From Serpula lacrymans var. lacrymans S7.9 (Eukaryota > Basidiomycota > Agaricomycetes > Boletales > Serpulaceae), in contig NW_006763290.1 in the NCBI RefSeq assembly GCF_000218685.1, positions 535,540 through 599,539 on the forward strand: 64,000 bases of DNA, given 5' to 3'. Shown one piece after another: positions 33,086-43,643 of the stretch. How positions within the stretch are numbered: the first letter of the stretch is position 1; every line of letters starts with the position of its first letter. Under the pieces are notes generated by a model that was given only the letters and a program-made list of their open reading frames with translations, searched no databases and was not told where the DNA came from. Made by a program: the position numbers and the translations under genes.

Positions 33086-35011
33086 CATGGAAAGTATTTA
33101 AGTCTGAACCAAGTGCTCAACTTAGTGAAGAAGGAGGTGGAGAAGAGGATGTGCGACCTTTACAGAGTGAAGCCGGGGCAGTCAGGTTATATTGGTAAAC
33201 TGCAGAGTGTCCTGAAGGCAATGTTGACTGAGCTCAGTGAGAAGGACCTAGCTGAACTTAAAGAGAAGCGCAAGGAGTGGTATATTAATGGGCCATCAGA
33301 GGAAATGAGACAAAAGTGAGTATGATGTCCTTTACTCACCTGGGACAAATAGTAACTCAAGATCTGCTAAAATGAAGGGTAGGAAAGTAGTGAAGGACTT
33401 TCAGGTGCAAGATAGCTGGGATCTGGGAACGTTGAGTTTTGTGCTCATCACCCATAAATATACAAATGGAACCATCTGTGTGTCCTTGTAAGTAGTCTAC
33501 AGACCCCAGTTCTCAAACTGGGTGTGTTGTTGCTGAAACTGATTGCTTTAATTGTAGTCATGAGCAAAATGACAAAGCTGTGTTTGAGCTTTTTAGTAAG
33601 GTACAACCCAACTGGCAAAATGTAAAGATATGGGAGGCTTGGGGCAAGTATGGGCAAAGTTAATTTAGTAAGTTTCTATCTAATTAAAAAATCCAGAGTA
33701 CTGAACTGTATGTGGCTGATATAGATGGATCTGTGCAAAGAGAGCTACCAAACAGCAGAAAGAAAATATCAGCTTCACTCACAACATGGATATTCCATCT
33801 GTAGATTCACTGAATGCAAGCCTCAGTACTGACAGCTTGCAGAGTGCCGGGCAACTATATTGACTTGTCAAAGGGGTACATACCCCCGGGGTACAAGTTC
33901 TGGGAACCATCACGTATGGTAAAGGAGGAGACCCGGGGTCTGTTGGACCATTGGTACAACTGGCAGAACAATATAAATGCCAAAGTTACCTTCAGGTTCA
34001 AATCTAGTCTTCACCCGGTAGCCAATAAAAGAAAGGGTAAAAAGAGGCAACAATGAAGAGATTCCTTCCCAAAGCGGGAATGGTTGCACCCAGAAGCAAA
34101 TCCACCAATGAGAAACAAGATGAGATTGAGGAGCTTGATAAAATTCCAAGCAATGATGAACACAGTGCCGACATTCAAAACCAGCTCGGGCCCTCCAAAC
34201 CAGCTGCAAGGCGACAAACTGTAGCCTTCCAGGAATCAACAACCAGGCCCGGACCCTCCAAATCAATGCCCAACCCCATCTTGGCTCCTTCTATCTCAGG
34301 GCAGCAATCTGTAGGTGTAGAAGAAGTGGACAAGGACAGTCCCCGGCATACTTCTATTACACACAAATCTCAGAGGAGGTTCCTTTCCAGGTTATGTACT
34401 GAGGAGGAATACCTGAAGTTGGTGGATGCAGTGTACCAACTGCCAAAGGACAAGCCCGGGCCCAGCTCTCAAACTAATGGCAAGCCAGAGGATTACTTGG
34501 ACTACTGGCTGTCATGGGCCTCATGGGGCTATGTCCACAGCATTATTCTATTGGAGATTTATTAAGGCAATAAAACTCTAAACCGGGGTCCCAGGACGGC
34601 CACACAGGTATCAGGGGCCATACAACTATGGCCCTGATATGTTTGGCAGTAGGAATGCTGCTCTGGGACCTTCATACAATCTAATTTTATGATGAGGACA
34701 ACAACTTGACATGGTCATATATTAAGTTTGCCATGGTGGGCAAAACTATCCTCCCATTCTGTAGGGACATGACCACTGCAATACAAAATAGCTTGGAATC
34801 CGCCTTCCCTGAAAAGGCAAGGCCTCTACCCAGGATGGTGACAAGGGCGATGCAGGGTCCCATCAAATGTGGGCATGAGGAGATGGATGAGAAACCCGGG
34901 AATATTGCACACAGGACAAGGTCAGATAATAGTCTAGTAAAGCAGCTTCAACAAGTCAAGGACACCAAGGTAGATCAGACATTAAAGGTAAAGAAACCCA
35001 GGAGGCATTGA
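33086..35011 (+). CDS. accessory protein of an unnamed Agaricomycete family, multi-exon
   Basis: Coding segments fit a spliced gene. They are VEKRMCDLYRVKPGQSGYIG...KDLAELKEKRKEW (33100-33317, donor GTGAGT), SHEQNDKAVFELFSKVQPNW (after an AG at about 33557), ELYVADIDGSVQRELPNSRK (about 33705), NYIDLSKGYIPPGYKFWEPSRMVKEE (33850-33950), and an acidic, Ser/Pro-rich linker (34090-34370). TEEEYLKLVDAVYQLPKD...YLDYWLSWASWGYVHS follows, then WSYIKFAMVGKTILPF, ending in a basic KVKKPRRH tail (35008). The pattern YL..GY....PS.M...E...LL.HW recalls a multi-copy mushroom protein family of unknown function often found near transposons. Exon borders are not settled; a frame break near 34565 may be an intron or damage. 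Confidence 0.5.
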
Positions 35012-35415
35012 ACAGTAGGTACACCTCTTGTACAGTAATCTAATAAATGTACATAATAGCCCTGGGTTTAAAATGTGTACCCGGGGATGTGAGTGTTGTA
35101 GTCGTCCTGGGTTAGATGATCTTACAGTCCGGCTGAACAGATCATAGATCACTTGGCTATAAACCGTTCCCGGGTAATGTTTCCATATTGCCAAGCATCA
35201 CTTACAGATAGCTTATCAATGTGTTGGAGTTAGACAGGTCCTGGGCACACATTATCACACTGAGATTGTAGTGTAGGTAGTTCAAATTTATGTAAATCAA
35301 GTAATCAAATGTACACTGAGTGGTGAATGAGGAGAAACTAAGTATATGCAAATGAAAGCTAGTTGAAAAAAAGAAAGAAAAATAAAATTCATATTACATT
35401 GAACTATGATTTTGT

Positions 35416-35796
35416 CTAATTGTACTCCCTCTCCTTTACTGTCAACCTTGCTACCTCATCCTCCAGCTGGCTAATCCTCCCATAGAGATCCCCAATGATG
35501 CCCTGCCTTTGTTCCATCCTTGCTACCCTTTTTTCCAAGGAAGGAGGCAGACTCCACTGCTGTGCTGGGGACAACCATTGTACGTGGCTGGGAACCAGGG
35601 ATGTAAAGCTGAAGTCGATGAGATCCTGGCCATCACTTTGAGGAGTAAGACAGTGCAGCGTGAGAAGGTGGGCTTTGTTTCCCTCACTTATTGCATCTGT
35701 TCCACTCACTACTTCCTCCCTCAGCCTCTCCACAAACTGGTCCCTGTGTTGGACAGGACCTATGGGCCAGTACATAATGAATGGCCTTTCTAACAT
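35416..35796 (-). CDS. hypothetical protein with C-terminal coiled coil
   Basis: 126 codons on the minus strand: RPFIMYWPIGPVQHRDQFVERLREEVVSG, DFSFTSLVPSHVQWL, then a heptad-like tail SLEKRVARMEQRQGIIGDLYGRISQLEDEVARL. Codon use and the coiled coil suggest a real gene. A first exon, IPMFFSTHEKIYIANKHV in a shifted frame at about 35800-35860, may join to it. I recognise no named domain. It lies tail-to-tail with the gene at 33086-35011. Confidence 0.45.
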   Translation of the reverse strand: MLERPFIMYWPIGPVQHRDQFVERLREEVVSGTDAISEGNKAHLLTLHCLTPQSDGQDLIDFSFTSLVPSHVQWLSPAQQWSLPPSLEKRVARMEQRQGIIGDLYGRISQLEDEVARLTVKEREYN

Positions 35797-36120
35797 GCTT
35801 GTTGGCTATGTAGATCTTTTCATGGGTGGAGAAAAACATTGGGATGGTGTTTTTGGTTGGGGAGGGGTTGAAAGTGTGGTGTAGGGTGTTATGCCTGAGT
35901 AACTGAGATGTTAAAGGGTTCAGACGCGCTATACATGGATCAGGTGCCACAAATTGTGCCCGTGGGAATTTTGAGAAAAATGCATATGATAAAAGCTGGA
36001 CTTGATATTTTTCACAATCAAACACCAGAAATGTTGCCAATGCCAACTCCCCAGTGCAAATCCAGTGCCCGGGAACCATCCCCAGGTATGTCCCATCATG
36101 TCAAATATTACTCCACCACC

Positions 36121-36484
36121 TGTGACAACACCAACAAGACACAGTCTTGGGCACTGGAGCACAACAACAACAACAACTCAGTGGAGGAAAAGGAAGTGTA
36201 CAACCTATCAAAGGAGGGAGGTTGTCATACTAATATTGGTATACACTAGAAGAGGACTCGCCAAGTCCCTCCCCATGTATTGCTTCAGTATATATACTAA
36301 AATACATGAGGTACTGTACAGTTGTAAATAAAGTTCAAAGTCCGATGTCTAGCATGTGACTATGAAAAGTCCAAAAATGTAAAGTAAAGTCAATGGTCAC
36401 ATGATCAGTCATGTGACTTGGAAAATGGAAAGTAAAAGTACAAAAAGTGAAGTGTAAGTAGGTGCTGGTATGTCAATTGTAACA
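36121..36484 (-). repeat. solo LTR, class C
   Basis: 364 bp, TGTGACAACACC...TCAATTGTAACA, with the exact duplication CCACC (36116-36120 and 36485-36489). It holds a CAACAACAACAACAACAAC run near 36161-36179 and matches class B from the CCCCATGTATTGC word onward. Confidence 0.93.
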
Positions 36485-36561
36485 CCACCATCTTGAAATA
36501 CTTTTTCTTCAGATTTACCCATGTTACCCACCATGTTATCCACTATATATAACCATGAATT

Positions 36562-37144
36562 GTGAGTTCATACATTGATTTGTACTTAAAAGGTCTGATA
36601 TACATTTCATCAGCAATTTCAAGTGAGTTAACTGGCTTATCAGACGATTTGCCATCCCCGGAGGGGTCCAACTCATCTGGATACTCCCCGGGTCCTTCCT
36701 GTGTTCCCTCCCTGGGGCCTTCCTCAGATCATTCCCCAGCACCCACTGTTACAAACCATATTTCTGATATTGGGGTACCATGCAAGAGACCTAATCGTAA
36801 CAGGAAAAATGTCCTCAATATTGGGGTGCCCTCCAGAAGACCTAAGAGCAACCCCGGGAAAAACATTTTTGGTATTGGGGTGCCATGCAAGAGGCATAAT
36901 CATAACAACCCTGGAAGCACAAACTTAGGGATGCCCGGGCCCTCAGTCTTTGACATAGGGGTCCCTAGTGTACAAAAGTCATCATTAAAAGCTCAAAATT
37001 CAACACCACCAGTGCCTGGACATTGAAACCAGGATATAGTGGAAAATGAGGGCTTGTTTTCAGCATTGGTGCTCCATCTGTGACAGAGAAACCAAAAGAC
37101 AGCACAGAGACAACTGTCTTTGACCTGGGTATACCAATACTCAA
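36562..37144 (+). CDS. protein with repeated IGVP peptide motif, probably part of a broken gene
   Basis: A Ser/Pro-rich segment (SPEGSNSSGYSPGPS) leads into repeats of roughly 20-30 residues built on (D/N/G)IGVP: DIGVPCKRP, NIGVPSRRPKSN, GIGVPCKRHNHN, DIGVPSVQ. After a frame change near 37022 come SIGAPSVTEKPK and DLGIPILK, ending at a stop near 37144. A class-C LTR lies directly upstream, and coding-like sequence (KSSAREPSPGMSHHVKYY) precedes that LTR, so the gene was probably split. No family is recognised; Lys/Arg between repeats could suit nucleic-acid or protein binding. Confidence 0.4.
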
Positions 37145-37333
37145 GTAGATAATAGTATTGCTATATATGTAAATATGTGCCTAAAGATGTCTCATGGATG
37201 CCTCAAATCCATCAGGACCTCAGAGGGCAGAATTATCAAGATTTAATAATAGCTCAGATATCTATCAAGAGTGGAGGTAAGACCACACTGCATCTCAGCA
37301 ATCTATTGCACTCCTTGTCACTCATTATCCTGT

Positions 37334-37472
37334 GACCCAGCTAGGTCGTCTAAGACAGGCACCCTATCACCCAACCTGGTTGTCTAAGACAAGCAGGCCT
37401 ATAATATACTAACCCAGCTGGGTTATCTAGGATGGGCAGTGTCTCACCCAGCCGGGTCGTCGATGATAGGCA
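37334..37472 (+). repeat. four degenerate 28-bp direct repeats with palindromic core
   Basis: Units at 37334-37361, 37368-37395, 37411-37438 and 37445-37472 follow ACCCAGC(T/C)GGGT, then TCTAAGA, then AGGCA, with gaps of 6, 15 and 6 bases. The third unit has a perfect 14-bp palindrome, AACCCAGCTGGGTT (37411-37424). Confidence 0.75.
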
Positions 37473-37839
37473 CAATAATATCACGTCTAACATGGCCCAG
37501 CTGGCACACTCCTCCGGACTCCACTGGCTCCGTCAATATAGTAATATTATCAGGTAATAATGCCCTGTCTAAGATGGAAGGTTATTACTATACTATGTAT
37601 CTGCCCCATAATAAACTCAACATCCTATTAGAGTAGATAAGTCTCTATGAGTAGATGTCAAAAAAGAAGCCAAGGAAGAACTCAAGGAAACATACAAAGT
37701 AAATGAACACTGCTCATTTAATTGCATTTGAGGACTGACAAGAGTTGTAAGCATCTGAATAAATTGATAGACTTGGACCTACCTGAGCTCAAGACCACTC
37801 ACTGGTCTGAGTGTATAGGAGTATATAATATTGTTTATA

Positions 37840-39634
37840 TATATGACTGTGGTAACCACTTGTTCAAGTTGGATGTCCAAGGGGTAAGATGGAATACTTT
37901 TGCGGACAAATGAGTGAAAACAGACTTGATTATACTTGTTAATGAACAATGACAAAGACCGGAGACTGTAAACCATTTATTTGGCATATTTTTATCCCGC
38001 ATGAGCATTTTTATGCTGACATTAGATTCTTTCCACCCGTCAGTAGAAGGATTGGAGATTTTTGATGTAGCCAAATCCAGCAACTTGTTACCCTGCCTGC
38101 TGTTAAAACCTAGGAGGTCCTCCGGATGAAAATCTGGAGTAGTCAACACCTTGTCTATAAGATAAGTCACTTCACACCGGACTTGTGTTTGCTCCCGTAA
38201 TGCATCCAATTCATTAGGCGCTACATGGACATATTTTCATAAGGCCAAGGAGGGGGGAGAATCCAATCTTGAATGAACACGTGCACAGATAATTGTGACT
38301 CTTGAGTCCCCTGTTTACAATTGCACAGGTCACCTTGAGAAACATACTTTCCGGATCATATGATGGGCAATACTTGTACTCCTGTAGGAGGCCAAAATAA
38401 TTGGCAGCTGTTCAAAATGCCACGCCAAGCTTCAGAATGACCTTACAAATAGTGCAACTAGCTGTCAAATCTGATGTGTGAATGGGAATGGAGGCTTGGG
38501 GCATGTTGTCATTAAATCTCTCTAGTACACGTGCCATTTTGGGAATAGTTATAGATGATAGAGATGAAAGAGAGACAGAGGGGGCTGCCACTCCAACTGT
38601 ATCTAGAACAGCAATCATGAGCTACATCTGGGAATTGTGACAACACCAACAAGACACAGCCTTGGGGCACTGGAGCACAATGAAAGCAACACTCAAAAGA
38701 AGAGGAAAAGGTGGGAGTGGCTACCCATTTGGTAGGAACAAGTTAGTTGTTAGGAGACAACAGAAGGACTTGCTGAGTCCTTCCCCATGTATTGCTCCTG
38801 TATATATACTAAAATACATGAGGTACTGTACAGTTGTAAATAGAGTTTAAAGTCCGATGTTTAGCATGTGACCGGTCACATGATGAGTCTAGACATTGGT
38901 CAGGTGTTGTGTCACGTGACTTGGTCATGTGACTATGAAAAGTTGAAAATGTAAAGTAAAGTAAAGTAAATGGTCACATGACTGGTCATGTGATTTGGAA
39001 AAAGTAAAAGTGAGAGTACGAAAAAGTGAAGCATAGGTAGATATTGGTATGTCAATTGTAACAGGAGTAAGATCATCAAAATTGAGGTGAACAAGAACAT
39101 ACTTTGTTGTACCAACTGTGTCAATAAATCATGGTTGTTTTGAGTCAAATTGTCAGAGAATATATTAGGAGAAATATTGACAGATATGCCTTCCTGGTCC
39201 GGGCATATAGGCCCATCTAAATCCATCATCTGTCCTTGCCCTAATATCAAACCGCCGTCTTTGCCAAAGAAGTGAGGCTGATTTCCCATAGTCAGTTAAA
39301 CAAAATAAGACACAAGAAAGGATTATATACAGTACCTGAGTCAAACTCGAAGATATATTCCCTTCCTGACTAGCAAGCCCCAGAGACAATTTTTTCTGAG
39401 TCAAATTTCTCTTGGCATTATTTTTTTGGCATCCTCTTTGGCTCATTTTTGCCGATGATGTAGTGCAATTGCTTGCTTACATTGATACACATCACAACTA
39501 GATTGGTGACAACTTAAACCACGTTGATCAGCAAAGAAGAGCTTGCAACGGCCACCACATGTGATTGTCATCAGCACAATGATAATTAATAGAACATAAA
39601 TGTTTCCTCGCCTTTTTCTAGGCACTTGGCTCAT
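37840..39634 (-). pseudogene. Plavaka-type transposase, copy 3, N-terminal part
   Basis: Minus strand: an N-terminal zinc-finger block CGGRCKLFFADQRGLSCHQSSC (about 39490-39555), then degraded sequence, then FTVSGLCHCSLTSIIKSVF and AKVFHLTPW (about 37870-37980), the start of the Plavaka core. The later blocks are absent and the sequence degenerates below 37840. A class-C LTR (38636-39063) interrupts it. Weaker than copies 1 and 2, but the finger and the SLTSIIKSVF block together make the assignment likely. Confidence 0.6.
38636..39063 (-). repeat. solo LTR, class C
   Basis: 428 bp, TGTGACAACACC...TCAATTGTAACA, flanked by GGAAT and GGAGT (one mismatch). It contains a perfect GTCACGTGAC (38911-38920) among other CACATG words. 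Confidence 0.88.
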
Positions 39635-39639
39635 ATCTG

Positions 39640-41178
39640 GAGATCTGCAAGAACTGAGTGTTGAGCCTCAAGTTGCTGGCAAGCCAAAATCTGCACTATA
39701 CTGGTAGTACTATGTCATGTCACAATTGAAAGCACAAGTAAATCGTGGGACACTTAGATTTTCACAAAAAGTGTCCCAGACTTGGATTTCTATATAAGCC
39801 TTAGTGTAACCTTCAGCACTTGAAATACTGACAACTTGAATTTTGACCTTCCGAGTCACGGGCAAAGTATGCCATGGCTTCTTCAACTATGCCTACCCAC
39901 TTGCCCAATTTTGCCAGATAGTTTCTCAGTTCTCCAAATCATTGCCTTCAAGCAATTATACAGCACTGAAGCTTTCTGACTTGTTAAAACTTGTACATAC
40001 TGTGGTATAGTTTGTACAACCTACATACATTATGTTAGAGCTTACTAACAATTCAGATTGTTCAGCTGGAGTGTGGTGACCCTCTACTATTGTGAACTAT
40101 TGGGATATCACGCAAGCATGCAAAATTGCATGAGCTATTGTAGATACTGTTGGTGTCAAGGCAAACCATATGGAAAAAAAACTGCAGAATAGAAAGCGGG
40201 CATTGCAGCTTATAGAGGGGCAGTTTAAAGAGATTCAAGTGAGGCAGAAGAAGGCTGCATATTATTTTCATGTTATCAATACAATATCCGCCACGTGACT
40301 CCCAAGTTTGGAAGGGGACACTCCAGGGTGTACCTTGAGCACAAATTTACATGATTCAGTTGCATCTGGGTTGTGAATCTATTTGCCATGTAATTGCATC
40401 TATATTTTGCTACCATTGTTATAATTCCATGTTCAAGGCTTGATAAAATTGTATTTGCAAAATCTCAAACATCTGTTGGACATATTTTGTGGGTTCTTCA
40501 TGAACAGCAGACAAATTAGCAAGCATGATAAAGGTTTTAGTTGTTTTATCTCAGTAGTATCTAAAACATATTGTGAGCCCTTTACTTTGACTAGATTGGA
40601 CTGATATCACCTGAAACGTGGTACAGAAAATGTTTTTGACAATTCATCCATGATCCGGTTTACCTGCTTGTACTTGATATTACAAAAAGAAATCTGAATT
40701 GCCAAACATCAGGCCTTCAGGAAGAAATTCACTTATTCAAGATTAATCTGTACCTCTCCGGGAGTTGTACTGTTTCACTTTGAAAAGTAAGTCAAAGCAT
40801 CTTGCATCACCACCTCTTCTGGCTTCAGGTAGGCTTGATCAATAGGCAGAGCCACCTCATTTGTCTTCATTGTAAGATGGGGGATTGGCACTATTGTTTC
40901 AAGCTGAGACTCAAGTGCAAGACTAGGGATAGAACTAGTAGTAAAATTTGAAGCTGAGATCTAAAGGGCTAATTTAAACTTGATATCGCAAAAGGCAATG
41001 GCTTGGGGGAAATAGAATTAGGAGAGTAAATGCTGCCACTTCCCATTATCAAACATTGCTCACAGCAAGACGGGGAACCAGGAGGCGAGATGCGTAGTGA
41101 TAATGTAGTTATATTTGATGATTTTGGGAAGTGTTCTCTGTTATAATTCCATCCTGTATAATCATTGTCAAAGTACAG
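39640..41178. other. mostly non-coding; exon-like frame next to an LTR
   Basis: No domain is recognised. An open frame at 40969-41178 (minus) reads LYFDNDYTGWNYNREHFPKS and continues Ser/Pro-rich. If the LTR at 41179-41594 and one TACAG copy are removed, it extends into a frame starting MALYFDNDY, so the LTR probably landed in an exon of an unknown gene. Confidence 0.4.
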
Positions 41179-41594
41179 TGTAACAGCCAAGAGTTAGTTA
41201 CTCTGGTGCACACAAAAACCCACTATAAGGGTAGTGAATGGGGAGTAGTTACCCCTTAGGCTGTAGAGAGTTTGTTGGTTAACAACAGGAGGACTCGCTG
41301 AGGAGTCTCTTTGATCTATTGGGGTATATATACTAATACAGAGTGTTTGTACCTATGTACTGTACAGTTGATAAAAGTAGTGGCTGATGATGTCAGAGGG
41401 TGCAGCCCGTGTGACCAGCTCCACTGCATGAGAGAGTTTGTGTTTAAAAGAAGAATAAAGGCAGCACTGCGCGAGAAGGTGGAGTTAGAACGAAAAGGAA
41501 AGTGCCGCATGGCACGGAGTGTGAACTATAGTAACAAGGTTAAAGCGGAGAATGAAAATCAAAGGAAAGGTCCGAAAATTGTGTTATCGTAACA
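41179..41594 (-). repeat. solo LTR, class A
   Basis: 416 bp, TGTAACAGCC...TATCGTAACA, exact duplication TACAG (41174-41178 and 41595-41599). Retains the AGGACTCGCT word. Confidence 0.95.
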
Positions 41595-42768
41595 TACAGA
41601 GCCATGACAGTGGTGATGATGCTCGTGGGTTGTGGGGCTTTGACTATGGTATAATGCAAAAATATCTGCCTATGCCGGGTGCATTTCTAGCTATCATGAG
41701 ACTTGCGCTCTAATCTTCCCCCCTTCCTTTGCACTCCCTATCTACAGTAGCTCATACTCACCTAGCAAACATGCTATTATTTTGGGGGTCAAAACCCTCA
41801 GCCTTTCAGTTTGTTCAGGTCGGGGCTCCAGCCATTTCAAGTACTCAAGTGGCACTTGAATCAGATTGTAAATGGAGTCAAGAATAACTTTCTCTGTGTG
41901 TGGTGTGGGTTTACATATTTGTAAGTCCCTAATGGTCATCCCAGTTGTTGTTCTGAGTGCTGATGACCAGTATGGGCTGATTCAACTCATCAAATTTGAA
42001 TGTGTACATCCACCAAATTATTGGCTGTTGGTCGCCGCATCCCGGTATGTCCCAATTTCTATACCTAAGTGTTCAAATAGCAACTCAGAATAAGGACTAA
42101 CCTGAGCAGGTGTTAGCATGCCCATCCACAGGAACTATGACACACCTATCAGCCAACAAGGTTCAAGATTTTGTGCAGCCATGAGCTGCTATAAGTGTCA
42201 TTTTTGGTGAGTTAATGCTCTGTGTGTCTGGTTGTACTAGATGCAGTGTGGTACTCTGATAAGGGATATCTACACAATGCTTTCTTTTATCACAGGCTTT
42301 TTGTCCCGTTGTGTAGTTGCTGTTGTGACTTATGGATAAGGGCATATCCCAGGCATGTCATTTGAGCCCAAGCTATGGGAATAGTGATACACATCTTAAT
42401 GAGTCTGCCTGAAATCTGGAACCTGCACCTCAAGTTCAAACTACTATATTTTGTGTAGCAGCAATGTTAAGTAGCTGCAGTATTGCCGGAGTGTTAAGTG
42501 GAAAAAGTATGCCTAATGCGTACAAACAAGATCACTACATAAATGTTGGCATACCAATACCACTCCCGGTGACCTGCTACTATGACTAAATGTGTACTTG
42601 CTTTTGAGACTGCCCCTTCGAGGCTGACACAGGTTGATATAGTGCTGATCCCTGTTCACGCTACAGGTAGCAAATGCCAGCTAACAAAAGCTATAGCCCT
42701 GCCACCATGCTTTACTCGTAAAAAGGAACAGGTTTGATGTACATTGTCCAGCTTGAATGTGAGAACAA
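41595..42768. other. no gene recognised
   Basis: Short frames only. One on the minus strand (41742-41939, YLKWLEPRPEQTERLRVL) has plausible codon use but no known domain. The last 150 bases should hold the promoter of the BTB gene. Confidence 0.35.
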
Positions 42769-43643
42769 TGAGGCATCCCTCCCTATGGGAAACTGACAAA
42801 TGTCTAATTGTCATCAGGATTGACAATACTCTGTTTCGAGTCTATTGTTCTATGCTTGTCAAAAGGTTAGAGTACTTTACAAGGCTGTTTTCTGATGAGG
42901 AGTTGCACGTCACCATCGGTAATTTGACCCGCTCAGTCTGTGACTTGGAGGAGCCTACTATTGGAAATTAAGGGAATGTCGCTGATGCATGGGATGGGAA
43001 AGCTGCTGAGGTTGAAGCAACAACACAAGCACCAACTGCACTTTCCTTCTCCGCATATTGTGAATGGGCTGCAAAACTCCTCAAAGGTCACTGGAGTGAA
43101 AACCTCTGTGCGATGAATGAAGAACACCTTCCATGGGCATGTGAAATGGTTAAACTAGGGAGAAACTGGGATTTACCTTGGGCGTTAAAGAGGGCATTAT
43201 ACGAGATTGTGAGGACAAATAGATTAAGCCTTCTTCATCCTGGCAGCTTGGATTTTGACACTGTGATTAAGTTGGATGAGGTGGACGTAGTAATTTTGGT
43301 CAATGTCAGGGAAAAACTTAATTCTATATGGCTTGAACAAGTCTTCAAATCAGACAACTACTCGGTATGTCCATGCAAGCACAGCCCATCCAACAAAGAC
43401 AAGAACATGCCCCAATGCCAAACTGTCAAAGACAGGACCGTTGGAATTATGTGCAATATGGCAAGTTCTGGTTTGTTATGGTGTTACTTAATTGATTCAA
43501 TATGTGGCCTGCAGGCGCTCATGGATGCGAAACGGGTAACAGAGAAGTATTTCACAGCTTGTGCAGCAAGGAACACAGTCCAATGGACTCAAATTAGGGA
43601 AGTAATCTGGGAGAACCTTGACTTGGATTTTCACCTTCTATAA
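42769..43643 (+). pseudogene. BTB/POZ-domain protein, single in-frame stop
   Basis: Begins MRHPSLWETDKCLIVIRIDN, then LFRVYCSMLVKRLEYFTRLF, the first half of a mushroom-type BTB fold. A TAA at about 42969 interrupts an otherwise continuous frame. After it come SAYCEWAAKLLKGHWSEN, LGRNWDLPWALKRALYEIV, and the C-terminal part with CPCKHSP, SICGLQALMDA and WENLDLDFHLL before the stop (43641-43643). This follows the large, lineage-expanded family of Agaricomycete BTB proteins (BTB, helical middle, conserved C-terminal Cys/Trp block), whose members are thought to be protein-interaction or ubiquitin-ligase adaptors. A short intron hiding the stop is possible, though no clear GT-AG pair fits. One stop only suggests recent loss. 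Confidence 0.7.

Noticed and set aside
37334..37472. CRISPR-like array of four 28-bp repeats
   Set aside because: Repeats are degenerate, gaps are 6 and 15 bases, there are no cas genes, and the window is plainly eukaryotic.
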